DNA of 64,000 bases from Pseudomonas paraglycinae (GTDB taxonomy: Bacteria; Pseudomonadota; Gammaproteobacteria; Pseudomonadales; Pseudomonadaceae), in assembly GCF_021601625.1 (NCBI RefSeq), contig NZ_BQHR01000002.1, positions 1 through 64,000 of the forward strand. Direction: 5' to 3'. Under the pieces are notes generated by a model. The model was not told the origin of the DNA and made no database searches. It worked only from the letters and a program-made list of their open reading frames with translations. A program made the position numbers and the translations under genes. This document shows positions 1-7,685 of the stretch, piece by piece (the first letter of the stretch is position 1; every line of letters starts with the position of its first letter).

Positions 1-311
1 AAGAAGCCATGCGCGCCGAAGACCTCGCCCGCAACCGCGAAGCCATCAAACGCGCCCTCGACTATTACCTGTGCCCCAACCCTTCCAAACCGCGCCCGAG
101 CACGATGTACATGGTCACGCCCAACGTCGACACCGAAAGCCTGCTGGCCAACGCCTGCGAATCCCTGGCCTCGGCCAATACCATCGCCAGCAATTTCGCC
201 AATGAGCTTTCGGGCCCGCAGCGCAGTACGGCGCTCGGCATCCAGCAGATCATCATGCTGGCCGAGCTCGCAGTGAACCGCGCGCTGGACCGGGTTGATC
301 CGCAAACCTGA
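1..311 (+). CDS. DUF6124 family protein, 5' end cut by the window
   Basis: The frame is open to the first base of the window, so the first internal ATG at position 9 is probably not the true start. The conserved part reads ALDYYLCP, then a KPRPSTMYMV stretch and VDTESLLANACESLASA, which I recognise from the small DUF6124 (formerly DUF3077) proteins of Pseudomonas, usually about 115-130 residues. About 100 residues are visible here. No signal peptide or catalytic motif is seen, and the molecular function of the family is unknown. A bidirectional terminator follows directly. Confidence 0.8.
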   Translation, partial: EAMRAEDLARNREAIKRALDYYLCPNPSKPRPSTMYMVTPNVDTESLLANACESLASANTIASNFANELSGPQRSTALGIQQIIMLAELAVNRALDRVDPQT

Positions 312-331
312 CAACACAAATCCCAGGTATA

Positions 332-366
332 AAAAAACCGGCGATCATCACTGATCGCCGGTTTTT
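332..366. terminator. Bidirectional rho-independent terminator
   Basis: A 10-bp GC-rich stem (CCGGCGATCA / TGATCGCCGG) with a 4-nt loop is flanked by a run of A on the left and a run of T on the right. It can therefore terminate both the DUF6124 gene from the left and the SIMPL-domain gene from the right. Confidence 0.9.
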
Positions 367-384
367 CATTCAGTCGTCATTCAA

Positions 385-1101
385 TCACTGCATCAACACT
401 TCAATCGAGCCATCAGCGGTCAGGCTGACCTGGCTGGTGCCGGCTTCGACTTCAGGCGTGACCGGTGCTGCGTCCATGCCGGCGGCTTTCATCATGATCG
501 GGGCGCGCATGTACGGTTGTGGGAAGCCGTTGCTGTTGAGGTTCAGGTTGACGATTTTGTAGCCCTTGCCGCCCAGGGCGTCGGTGGCCAGTTGGGCGCG
601 GGCCTTGAAGGCGGTGACGGCTTCTTTCAGCAGTTTGTCTTCGCTGGCCTTGCGGGTCGGGTCGGCGATGGCGAAGTCCATGCCGCCCATTTTCAGGTCG
701 TTCAGCAGCTCACCGGTGAGTTTGGACAGGGCGGCGAAGTCGGCGCTTTCCAGGCGCAGCTCGGCGCGTTCGCGCCAGCCGGTGATTTTCTGGCCTTTGG
801 TGTCGTAGATCGGGTAGCTGTTGCGGCTGCCCTGGCGCAGGGTGATGTCTTTGACTTGCTTGGCCTGGGCCAGGGCCTTGTTCATGGTGGTGCTGACGTC
901 GGCGGCGAGTTTGGCTGGGTCGGTGTTCTGTTCTTCGGTGTAGAGGGTCACGATCATCAGGTCGCGGGCCACTTCCTGGCTGACTTCGGCGCGCAGGGAA
1001 ATCTGGTTGTAGTGCAGCTCATCGGCGGCCAGGGCCGGAAGGCTGGCGATGCTGCCGACGGTCAGGGCGAGAAGGGCGGCGCTGCGGCGAAATGTGTGCA
1101 T
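385..1101 (-). CDS. Periplasmic SIMPL domain (DUF541) protein
   Basis: A 238-aa protein. I chose the ATG at 1101 because AAGGAGC lies a few bases upstream and the protein then begins with a classical signal peptide (MHTFRR, a hydrophobic core, then LPALA before ADEL). The upstream in-frame extension to 1155 lacks these features. The rest matches the SIMPL/DUF541 (YggE-like) fold: an alternating beta/alpha region containing a YPIYDTKGQKITGWRERAEL stretch and a paired second half. Family members are periplasmic or envelope proteins with poorly defined roles, linked in E. coli to oxidative stress. It is monocistronic and divergent from roxS. Confidence 0.85.
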   Translation of the reverse strand: MHTFRRSAALLALTVGSIASLPALAADELHYNQISLRAEVSQEVARDLMIVTLYTEEQNTDPAKLAADVSTTMNKALAQAKQVKDITLRQGSRNSYPIYDTKGQKITGWRERAELRLESADFAALSKLTGELLNDLKMGGMDFAIADPTRKASEDKLLKEAVTAFKARAQLATDALGGKGYKIVNLNLNSNGFPQPYMRAPIMMKAAGMDAAPVTPEVEAGTSQVSLTADGSIEVLMQ

Positions 1102-1327
1102 GAAAGCTCCTTGATGAGGGCGCAGGTGATGGTTCGGGGGCCTGCGTGAAACCATCAGACTCTAGCTTTTATGATCCGGTTCGCCCAGTTACAACTTCTA
1201 TACAGATGGGCCTTATAGCCGCCGCGAAGCTTTTTGCCATGTGGTCGTTTGCCGCACTTTCGCCTCTCAAGCCCGCGCCTTGGTTATACTCCGTGCGATC
1301 CGCCTGGAGCGCTCATCAGGAGAGCTC

Positions 1328-2590
1328 ATGCTCGCCCCCGTACAACTGACTTCCGCCACTCGCCAGAACCTCTGGCGGCTGACTTTCATCCGCACCCTGG
1401 TGCTCGCCGCGCAGGCCGGTTCCGTGGGCCTGGCCTACTGGCTGGATCTGTTGCCGTTGCCGTGGGTGCAACTGGTGATGACCCTCGGCTGTTCGATTCT
1501 GCTGTGTGTGTTCACCGCCGTGCGCCTGCGCACTTCGTGGCCGGTCACCGAGCTCGAATACGCGTTGCAACTGGCCTGCGATCTGGTTATCCACAGTGCC
1601 TTGCTGTATTTCTCCGGTGGTTCGACCAACCCGTTCGTTTCGTATTATCTGGTGCCGCTGACCATCGCTGCGGTGACGCTGCCATGGCGGTATTCGGTGG
1701 TGCTGTCGGGCATTGCGCTGGCCTTGTACACATTGATGCTGACGCACTTCTATCCGCTGGAAACTCTGCCGGTGGCCCGGGAGAACCTGCAGATCTACGG
1801 CATGTGGCTGAGTTTTGCCCTCGCGGCAGCGGTGATCACCTTCTTCGCCGCGCGCATGGCTGAAGAGCTGCGCCGGCAGGAAGAGTTACGGGCGATCCGT
1901 CGTGAAGAAGGCCTGCGCGATCAGCAATTGCTGGCCGTGGCGACTCAGGCCGCTGGCGCCGCACATGAATTGGGCACGCCGCTGGCGACCATGAGCGTGT
2001 TGCTCAATGAAATGCAGCAGGACCACCACGATCCGATGCTTCAGGAAGACCTGAAGGTGCTGAAGGATCAGGTGAAGCTCTGCAAGGAGACCCTGCAACA
2101 ACTGGTGCGCGCCGCCGAAGCCAATCGCCGGATGGCGGTGGAGATGCAGGACGTCACCGAGTGGCTCGACGAGGCGCTCAATCGCTGGCACCTGATGCGC
2201 CCGGAGGCCAGTTATCGCTTCCAGCGTCTGGGGCAGGGCCCGTTGCCGCGTGTAGCGCCGCCGCCGGATCTGACCCAGGCCCTGTTGAATCTGTTGAACA
2301 ACGCCGCCGACGCCTGCCCGGAAAACCTTCAGGTGACCCTGGACTGGACCGCCGAAGACCTGACCATCAGCATTCGCGACCATGGCGCCGGTGTGCCGCT
2401 GGCCATCGCCGAGCAGATCGGCAAACCGTTTTTTACCACCAAGGGCAAAGGTTTCGGCCTGGGCCTGTTTTTGAGCAAGGCCAGCGTGACACGCGCCGGC
2501 GGCTCAGTGAAACTCTATAGTCATGAGGAAGGCGGCACGCTCACCGAGCTGCGCCTGCCCCACGGCGCCCGAGGAGAGCAACATGAGTGA
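1328..2590 (+). CDS. roxS: RoxS/RegB-type redox sensor histidine kinase
   Basis: A 420-aa membrane sensor kinase. The ATG at 1328 follows AGGAG, and the track-length N-terminal extension is not needed. Residues 20-175 contain about six membrane segments, including the RegB/PrrB signature GGSTNPF (about 97-103) thought to sense the quinone pool. The dimerisation/phosphoacceptor box AAHELGTPLA places the phosphorylated His at 213. An N box (LLNLLNNAADA), DHGAGVP and GKGFGLGLF form the ATPase. It overlaps roxR by 8 bp. In pseudomonads RoxS/RoxR adjusts terminal oxidase expression and redox balance. The assignment rests on the GG..NPF motif and the RoxR-type partner. Confidence 0.93.
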   Translation: MLAPVQLTSATRQNLWRLTFIRTLVLAAQAGSVGLAYWLDLLPLPWVQLVMTLGCSILLCVFTAVRLRTSWPVTELEYALQLACDLVIHSALLYFSGGSTNPFVSYYLVPLTIAAVTLPWRYSVVLSGIALALYTLMLTHFYPLETLPVARENLQIYGMWLSFALAAAVITFFAARMAEELRRQEELRAIRREEGLRDQQLLAVATQAAGAAHELGTPLATMSVLLNEMQQDHHDPMLQEDLKVLKDQVKLCKETLQQLVRAAEANRRMAVEMQDVTEWLDEALNRWHLMRPEASYRFQRLGQGPLPRVAPPPDLTQALLNLLNNAADACPENLQVTLDWTAEDLTISIRDHGAGVPLAIAEQIGKPFFTTKGKGFGLGLFLSKASVTRAGGSVKLYSHEEGGTLTELRLPHGARGEQHE

Positions 2591-3143
2591 CGAAATCCAA
2601 GTCGAAGGCGAAGAACTGCCGCATTTGCTGCTGGTCGATGACGACGCGACCTTCACCCGGGTGATGGCCCGTGCCATGGCCCGCCGTGGTTTCCGCGTCA
2701 GCACCGCCGGTTCCGCCGAAGAAGGCCTGACCATCGCCCAGGCCGATCTGCCGGACTACGCCGCGCTGGACCTGAAAATGGACGGCGACTCCGGTCTGGT
2801 CCTGCTGCCGAAGCTGCTGGAGCTGGACCCGGAAATGCGCGTGGTGATCCTCACCGGTTACTCGAGCATTGCCACCGCGGTTGAAGCGATCAAGCGCGGC
2901 GCCTGCAATTACCTGTGCAAACCGGCCGACGCCGACGATGTGCTGGCAGCGCTGCTGTCCGAACACGCCGACCTCGACAGCCTGGTGCCGGAAAACCCGA
3001 TGTCGGTGGATCGCCTGCAATGGGAGCACATCCAGCGCGTGCTGACCGAGCACGAAGGCAACATCTCCGCCACGGCCCGCGCCCTGGGCATGCACCGCCG
3101 CACCCTGCAGCGCAAATTGCAGAAGCGCCCGGTTCGTCGCTGA
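2583..3143 (+). CDS. roxR: RoxR/RegA-type response regulator
   Basis: A 186-aa regulator whose ATG lies inside the last codons of roxS, which suggests translational coupling. The receiver domain shows the acidic cluster DDD (19-21), the phosphoacceptor Asp63 in ALDLKMDGDSG, the TGYSSIATAVEAIKRGA switch helix and the conserved Lys in CKPAD. A short linker leads to a Fis-type helix-turn-helix (NISATARALGMHRRTLQRKL) at the C-terminus, the hallmark of the RegA/PrrA/ActR/RoxR family. It is the cognate DNA-binding partner of RoxS. Confidence 0.93.
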   Translation: MSDEIQVEGEELPHLLLVDDDATFTRVMARAMARRGFRVSTAGSAEEGLTIAQADLPDYAALDLKMDGDSGLVLLPKLLELDPEMRVVILTGYSSIATAVEAIKRGACNYLCKPADADDVLAALLSEHADLDSLVPENPMSVDRLQWEHIQRVLTEHEGNISATARALGMHRRTLQRKLQKRPVRR

Positions 3144-3183
3144 ACCTGCGCTGAACGACCATCGCCAGCCCTCGCGATAAAGC

Positions 3184-3222
3184 GCACCGATCATCTATGA
3201 TCGGTGCGTGTCTGTTCTTTTC
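3184..3222 (+). terminator. Terminator downstream of roxSR
   Basis: A perfect 10-bp stem, GCACCGATCA / TGATCGGTGC, with a 4-nt loop is followed by a T-rich tract (GTGTCTGTTCTTTTCTTT). It lies between roxR and the ABC exporter gene, so the two are probably separate transcripts. Confidence 0.75.
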
Positions 3223-3239
3223 TTTATCGAGCCTTTTCC

Positions 3240-4967
3240 ATGAATCAGAACGCTGAATATTCCGCGGTCAACGATACCGTGCGCGGGCAGTTTTTTCGCA
3301 AGGTGTGGGCCATGACCACGCCTTACTGGCGCAGCGAAGAGAAGGGCAAGGCCTGGACGTTGCTGATCGCCGTGATCGCGCTGACGTTGTTCAGCGTGGC
3401 GATCTCGGTGTGGATCAACAGTTGGTACAAGGATTTCTATAACGCCCTGCAAAAGAAGGATGAGGCGGCATTCTGGCAGTTGATCCTGTATTTCTGCGGC
3501 ATTGCCGCGGTGGCAATCCTCGGCGCCGTGTATCGCCTGTACCTGACGCAGATGCTGACCATCCGCTGGCGGGCATGGCTCACCGAGAACCATTTCAAGC
3601 GCTGGCTCGGGCACAAAAACTATTACCAGCTGGAGCAGGGCGGTTACACCGACAACCCTGACCAGCGAATTTCCGAAGACCTCAACACCTTCACCAGCAA
3701 CACCTTGAGTCTCGCGTTGGGCCTGATCCGCACGGTGGTCAGCCTGGTGTCGTTTTCGATCATTCTGTGGGGCGTGTCCGGCAGCATCGAGGTGTTCGGC
3801 ATCGAGATTCCCGGCTACATGTTCTGGTGTGCGCTGCTGTATGCGGCGGTCGGCAGCTGGTTGACGCACCTGATCGGTCGACGCCTGATCGGCCTGAACA
3901 ACCAACAACAACGCTTCGAGGCTGACCTGCGCTTCTCCATGGTGCGGGTACGTGAGAACGCCGAGAGCATTGCGCTGTACAACGGCGAACCGAACGAGAA
4001 TCGTCGCCTGAGCAATCGCTTCGGTCTGGTCTGGCACAACTTCTGGGACATCATGCGCGTGTCCAAGCGCCTGACGTTCTTCACCTCGGGTTACGGCCAG
4101 ATCGCAATCATCTTCCCGTTCATCGTTGCGGCACCGCGTTACCTGACCGGCAAGATCGAGCTGGGTGAGCTGATGCAGATCAACTCGGCATTCGGCAACG
4201 TGCAGGAGAACTTCAGCTGGTTCATCAACGCGTATTCGGATCTCGCCGCATGGCGCGCCACGTGTGATCGTCTGCTGAGCTTCCGTCAGGCGATGACCGA
4301 CAACGAAGAACGCGCACCGGCCATCGATGTGCAGAATCAGGGCAATGAGCTGAAGGTTCATAACCTGGGCCTCGATCTGGCTGACGGTCGTCACCTGCTG
4401 ACCAGTGCAGACATGACCGTGGAGCAGGGCGAGCGGGTGATGCTCAGTGGCCGCTCCGGCAGCGGTAAATCCACGCTGCTGCGGGCGATGGGGCATTTGT
4501 GGCCGGCCGGGCACGGCAGCATCCGCTTGCCGGCCTCGCGTTATCTGTTCCTGCCACAGAAACCGTATCTGCCGATCGGCACCCTGCGCGACGCCTTGAG
4601 TTATCCACAACCGGGCGACACCTACGCGCCCGAGCGTTATGCACAAGTGCTGGAGACTTGCCGTCTGCCGCATCTGGTGGCTCGACTGGACGAGGCCAAC
4701 CACTGGCAGCGCATGTTGTCGCCGGGTGAACAGCAACGTCTGGCCTTCGCCCGCGCGCTGCTCTATGCACCGCAATGGCTGTACATGGACGAAGCGACGT
4801 CGGCGATGGATGAGGAAGACGAAGCCACGCTGTATCAGGCGCTGATCGACCAGTTGCCGGGCCTGAGCATCGTCAGCGTCGGCCATCGCAGCAGCCTCAA
4901 GCGCTTCCATCCACGGCATGTGCGGATCGATGGCGGGCACTTGGTGGAACAGACCGTCACGGCCTGA
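3240..4967 (+). CDS. SbmA/BacA-like (YddA-type) ABC transporter, fused permease and ATPase
   Basis: A 575-aa half-transporter starting MNQNAEYSAV. The N-terminal 330 residues hold about six membrane helices of the SbmA/BacA type, with a cytoplasmic LTENHFKRWLGHKNYYQLE segment typical of that group. A nucleotide-binding domain follows: Walker A GRSGSGKS near residue 402, signature LSPGEQQRLA near 493, Walker B LYMDEATSAMD near 514 and the H-loop GHRS. Relatives take up peptides or act in very-long-chain fatty acid or vitamin transport, so the substrate cannot be read from the sequence. No clear Shine-Dalgarno precedes the ATG, but upstream in-frame starts look worse. Confidence 0.85.
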   Translation: MNQNAEYSAVNDTVRGQFFRKVWAMTTPYWRSEEKGKAWTLLIAVIALTLFSVAISVWINSWYKDFYNALQKKDEAAFWQLILYFCGIAAVAILGAVYRLYLTQMLTIRWRAWLTENHFKRWLGHKNYYQLEQGGYTDNPDQRISEDLNTFTSNTLSLALGLIRTVVSLVSFSIILWGVSGSIEVFGIEIPGYMFWCALLYAAVGSWLTHLIGRRLIGLNNQQQRFEADLRFSMVRVRENAESIALYNGEPNENRRLSNRFGLVWHNFWDIMRVSKRLTFFTSGYGQIAIIFPFIVAAPRYLTGKIELGELMQINSAFGNVQENFSWFINAYSDLAAWRATCDRLLSFRQAMTDNEERAPAIDVQNQGNELKVHNLGLDLADGRHLLTSADMTVEQGERVMLSGRSGSGKSTLLRAMGHLWPAGHGSIRLPASRYLFLPQKPYLPIGTLRDALSYPQPGDTYAPERYAQVLETCRLPHLVARLDEANHWQRMLSPGEQQRLAFARALLYAPQWLYMDEATSAMDEEDEATLYQALIDQLPGLSIVSVGHRSSLKRFHPRHVRIDGGHLVEQTVTA

Positions 4968-4972
4968 TAACA

Positions 4973-5016
4973 CATCATCCTGTGGGAGCGAGCAAGCTCG
5001 CTCCCACAGGATGATG
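4973..5016. repeat. REP palindrome
   Basis: A perfect inverted repeat with 21-bp arms (CATCATCCTGTGGGAGCGAGC and its complement) and a 2-nt centre. The GTGGGAGCGAGC core is the extragenic palindrome common in the P. fluorescens group. It may also end transcription of the ABC exporter gene. Confidence 0.85.
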
Positions 5017-5087
5017 CACTGAGTGATCGTACAACCCGCTTGCGCTATGATGCCCCTCAAGCCGATTTTTCGAGACAAACGCAGATC

Positions 5088-5834
5088 ATGGAAAACCCGA
5101 TCGACACCCCGCGCTTCCCCCGCAAGCGTCGCAGCCTGGCTCAGGAACTGGTGACGGTGCTGACCGAGCAGATCCGCGACGGTCTGCTCAAGCGCGGCGA
5201 CAAGTTGCCCACCGAGTCGGCGATCATGGAAGCCCACGGCGTCAGCCGCACCGTGGTGCGCGAGGCGATTTCCCGTTTGCAGGCGGCGGGGCAGGTGGAA
5301 ACCCGTCATGGCATCGGCACCTTCGTGCTCGACACCCCGAGCCCGAGCGGCTTCCGGATCGACCCTGCGACGGTGGTTACCCTGCGTGATGTGCTGGCAA
5401 TTCTCGAATTCCGTATCAGCCTTGAAGTCGAATCCGCCGGCCTCGCCGCACAACGGCGAAGCGCCGAACAACTGGCCGCCATGCGCGCCGCCCTCGATGC
5501 GCTGAATGAAAGTGTCGCCCACGCCAGCGATGCCGTTGCCTCGGACTTCCAGTTCCACCTGCAAATCGCGCTGTCCACCGGTAACCGCTACTTCACCGAC
5601 ATCATGACCCACCTGGGCACCAGCATCATTCCGCGCACTCGCCTGAACTCGGCGCGCCTGGCTCATGACGATCAGCAGCACTACATGAATCGCCTGAGTC
5701 GCGAGCACGAGGAAATCTACGACGCCATCGCCCGCCAGGATTCCGATGCCGCCCGCGCGGCCATGCGCCTGCACCTGACCAACAGCCGCGAACGGCTGCG
5801 TCAGGCGCATGAAGAGGCGCAGGCTCAGGGTTGA
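5088..5834 (+). CDS. FadR-family (GntR superfamily) regulator, probable glucarate/galactarate pathway repressor
   Basis: A 248-aa regulator. Residues 10-80 form a winged helix with RGDKLPTESAIMEAHGVSRTVVREAISRLQ and the wing ETRHGIGTFV. Residues 95-230 form an all-helical FCD ligand domain, including the metal/ligand histidines in DFQFHLQIA and MNRLSREHEEIY. I chose the ATG at 5088, which gives the usual FadR N-terminus. The neighbouring kdgD-aldehyde dehydrogenase-permease-garD cluster is the natural target, and an inverted repeat overlaps the kdgD promoter (9343-9366). An accessory insert now separates regulator and targets, and the last 88 codons are duplicated at 6441-6704. The inducer identity is inferred. 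Confidence 0.85.
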   Translation: MENPIDTPRFPRKRRSLAQELVTVLTEQIRDGLLKRGDKLPTESAIMEAHGVSRTVVREAISRLQAAGQVETRHGIGTFVLDTPSPSGFRIDPATVVTLRDVLAILEFRISLEVESAGLAAQRRSAEQLAAMRAALDALNESVAHASDAVASDFQFHLQIALSTGNRYFTDIMTHLGTSIIPRTRLNSARLAHDDQQHYMNRLSREHEEIYDAIARQDSDAARAAMRLHLTNSRERLRQAHEEAQAQG

Positions 5835-5841
5835 GGGTTGA

Positions 5842-6192
5842 TTACGGTTCGAGGCGTACTGTCAAAGTCGGGGAGGTGACTACATTCGGGCTGCCGGTTT
5901 TAGCAATCGTGTAGCGCAAATTAGCCGTAGCTCCCGACACCAGGTTATTGGCAAACGTGCTTTTTGGAATGTCAAAGGTGACAGGGAATAATGGCTGGCT
6001 CAGTGTGTATTTAGAACTCCAATTGCTTCCGGTCGAGGTGCTGACGAGCATCTCGATCACGTCGCCGATTGCTGCTTCAGTGTATTGGGACACTGAAGCG
6101 GGAGTTGGATCACTCAGCTTCTCAATGTAAGCGACTCCTTTAACTGCCTCTTCCAAGTCAGGTGCGGCTACGACACTTTGTTGTGCGGTCAT
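5842..6192 (-). CDS. Small uncharacterised protein X-A of the phospholipase C-like island
   Basis: A 116-aa protein starting MTAQQSVVAAPDL. AAGGAC lies upstream of the ATG at 6192. There is no signal peptide and no membrane segment. The composition (many Thr, Ser and Val in alternation) suggests a beta-sandwich ending in SPTLTVRLEP. I do not recognise a family. Its position mirrors the gene at 6727-7074 (115 aa), with a similar length and C-terminal pattern but little obvious identity. Base composition is visibly lower in GC than the core genes around it. The stop lies 7 bp from the stop of the FadR-type regulator, so the two converge. Confidence 0.7.
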   Translation of the reverse strand: MTAQQSVVAAPDLEEAVKGVAYIEKLSDPTPASVSQYTEAAIGDVIEMLVSTSTGSNWSSKYTLSQPLFPVTFDIPKSTFANNLVSGATANLRYTIAKTGSPNVVTSPTLTVRLEP

Positions 6193-6343
6193 GATGTAAG
6201 TCCTTTTGTCATTGCAATCGAAAAGTGTATGTTCCGGCTCTTGGCCGTTGGCGTCGGGTGATGACGCCAAGAGTATTAGGGCTGGATTGGTTCGTGGCCG
6301 CACCTGTAAGAAATAACAGTTTCGACGAGTGGTTGATGGTGAT

Positions 6344-6442
6344 TCAGCTTTCGATGTGCAGAAGCAGTGGTTCCGAGCAAGGCTCAAGACTGGCCTCGTC
6401 TGCAAACTTGTAGCGCAGCTCAACGGTACGGTTCAGGTAATT
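6344..6442 (-). pseudogene. Truncated 3' remnant of a paralogue of the 7209-7583 gene
   Basis: The minus strand encodes a 32-residue end that matches the C-terminus of the intact protein at 7209-7583 at 26 of 32 positions, including TVELRYKFADE and LEPCSEPL, and ends in TGA. No start codon or upstream part remains. At 6441-6442 the frame runs directly into duplicated FadR-gene sequence, so this is the broken edge of the tandem duplication. Confidence 0.88.
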
Positions 6443-6704
6443 GTCCACTGGCAACCGCTACTTCACCGACATCATGACCCACCTGGGCACCAGCATCATT
6501 CCGCGCACGCGGCTGAACTCGGCGCGCCTGGCCCATGACGATCAGCAGCACTACATGAATCGCCTGAGCCGCGAGCATGAGGAAATCTACGAGGCCAGCG
6601 CCCGTCAGGATTCCGATGCCGCCCGCGCGGCCATGCGCCTGCACCTGACCAACAGCCGCGAACGGCTGCGTCAGGCCCATGAAGAGGCGCAGGCGCAGGG
6701 TTGA
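6441..6704 (+). pseudogene. Duplicated 3' fragment of the FadR-family regulator gene
   Basis: This repeats the last 88 codons of the regulator at 5088-5834, ending at the same stop. 13 of 264 bases differ and only three residues change beyond the junction codon (YDAIARQ becomes YEASARQ). There is no DNA-binding domain and no promoter or Shine-Dalgarno site, so it is unlikely to make a functional protein. It could instead be what remains of an allelic gene end brought in with the insert. Confidence 0.88.
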
Positions 6705-6726
6705 ACTCCGAAGGGTCGGGAAAACG

Positions 6727-7074
6727 TCATATGGTGTCGACGATAGACAGCTCTAACGTGTCTGACGGTTGTGGAGTTCCGTTTATTGTTGCGATGAAGT
6801 GGATAACTGCGGACCCATTTTTGAATTGATAGTCGAACAGGCTTTTTGAACCCAGAGAGAACTGTTCCTTTTCGACTATGAACGTCGTAAATCTAGCGTG
6901 CTTTTCTATAGGGATGCTAAAGCGGTCAGGCTTAACTTCAATTGTTATGTCGATCTGTTGGTTTGCTGCTTTCTCTTCATAAAAGAAATCGAGGAGAAAA
7001 GCATCACTCAGTTTCTGGGTGTCCAGCACTCCATTCGGCGCCTGAGGTGCTTCTGCTGCGGCAAGTTTTTGCAT
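6727..7074 (-). CDS. Small uncharacterised protein X-B of the phospholipase C-like island
   Basis: A 115-aa protein starting MQKLAAAEAPQAP. AGGAGA lies upstream of the ATG at 7074. No signal peptide or membrane helix is visible. Residues 40-115 alternate hydrophobic and polar positions (IDITIEVKPDRFSIPIEK, then VIHFIATINGTPQPSDTLEL), which fits a beta-sandwich. It is the positional counterpart of the gene at 5842-6192. The AT-rich sequence contrasts with the flanking core genes and suggests transfer. Function is unknown. It is the fourth gene behind the SOS-box promoter. Confidence 0.72.
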   Translation of the reverse strand: MQKLAAAEAPQAPNGVLDTQKLSDAFLLDFFYEEKAANQQIDITIEVKPDRFSIPIEKHARFTTFIVEKEQFSLGSKSLFDYQFKNGSAVIHFIATINGTPQPSDTLELSIVDTI

Positions 7075-7147
7075 GACAAACTCTCCTGGTAGGGGTAAGT
7101 GCAATCGTTTTTTACTCCGTAAGTTGAGCGTTCTTGAGGGGCGGAGC

Positions 7148-7171
7148 GCCACTGTCAGAAATGACAGTGGC
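7148..7171. other. Conserved intergenic hairpin within the island
   Basis: A perfect 10-bp stem, GCCACTGTCA / TGACAGTGGC, with a GAAA loop lies between the genes at 7209 and 7074. A weaker version (CTGT...ACAG, 6304-6319) occupies the same place in the first duplication copy. No T-tract follows on the minus strand, so an mRNA processing or attenuation element is as likely as a terminator. Confidence 0.65.
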
Positions 7172-7208
7172 GACAAGCGGTCGTAATTGATTCCGCCGCG
7201 CGTCACGA

Positions 7209-7583
7209 TCAGGCTTCGATGTAGAGTTTCAACGGCTCCGAACACGGCTCCAGACTGGACTCATCAGCAAACTTGTAGCGCAGCTCAACGGTACTGTTCA
7301 GGTACTTTTCCAGTTCGAATCTGGGGATGCTCAGTTCAATCCCGGTCAGGCCGACCATGTCATCCAGTGCGTCATCCCAGACGCCGGTCGGCTCCGACAA
7401 ACCCTGCCATTCAGGCTCTTCCGGATCATCGCCGAGGATCGGGTACACGTCCCAGTTCGGCGGTGTGTTCTGGCCATCGGGTACCTGAACGATCAGGTCG
7501 TCATCCAGCGTCGACAGCCGCAGGATGATCGAGTCGCTGGCATGGTCGGGGAATTGCGGAAGGTGTGCAGCGGCAAACGTCAT
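7209..7583 (-). CDS. Small acidic beta-rich protein Y of the phospholipase C-like island
   Basis: A 124-aa protein starting MTFAAAHLPQFPDHAS, with AAGGAGA upstream of the ATG at 7583. There is no signal peptide. It is acidic (LGDDPEEPEWQ, WDDALDDMVG). The second half, with IPRFELEKYLNSTVELRYKFADE and LEPCSEPLKLYIE, resembles the single Ig-like repeat found in tandem in large Pseudomonas surface or toxin proteins; that likeness is from memory and not a search. Here it stands alone. A broken paralogue lies at 6344-6442. Function is unknown. Its place behind the phospholipase C-like gene suggests a partner or protective role, which is inference. Confidence 0.75.
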   Translation of the reverse strand: MTFAAAHLPQFPDHASDSIILRLSTLDDDLIVQVPDGQNTPPNWDVYPILGDDPEEPEWQGLSEPTGVWDDALDDMVGLTGIELSIPRFELEKYLNSTVELRYKFADESSLEPCSEPLKLYIEA

Positions 7584-7685
7584 GCTTTGTTCTCCTTGAA
7601 AGATCTGCCGCGATCCTTCGCGGCAGTCGTCGCACTTTACCCGGCGAATCGGTGAGGCGCGCCGGGGCAATCTTGTCCGGGCATT

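Larger units (their letters stand above)
5571..7307. repeat. Two-copy tandem duplication, period about 870 bp
   Basis: Copy 1 (5571-6442) and copy 2 (6441-7307) have the same layout: the 3' end of the FadR-type gene (+), a small gene (-), a hairpin, then a small beta-rich gene (-). By direct alignment the fadR segments 5571-5834 and 6441-6704 differ at 13 of 264 bases. The small-gene stop codons at 6344 and 7209 are 865 bp apart. The junction near 6441 joins the truncated beta-rich gene to fadR sequence across a short TCCA-like match. The middle genes have diverged strongly. Confidence 0.85.

Noticed and set aside
517-1149. 210-codon plus-strand frame opposite the SIMPL gene
   Set aside because: Gly/Val/Ala/Gln-rich shadow; the minus-strand gene has a signal peptide and a good ribosome site.
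4973-5016. Possible CRISPR or integration site
   Set aside because: A single REP palindrome; no spaced repeat array, tRNA or integrase is nearby.
3195-5810. 871-codon open frame on the minus strand
   Set aside because: It is antisense to the ABC exporter and FadR-type genes. Its protein is Gln/Arg/His/Ala-rich without domains, as expected from high-GC third-position bias.
6441-6704. Small gene starting with TTG
   Set aside because: It is the in-frame copy of the FadR-type gene's 3' end, without promoter, ribosome site or DNA-binding domain.
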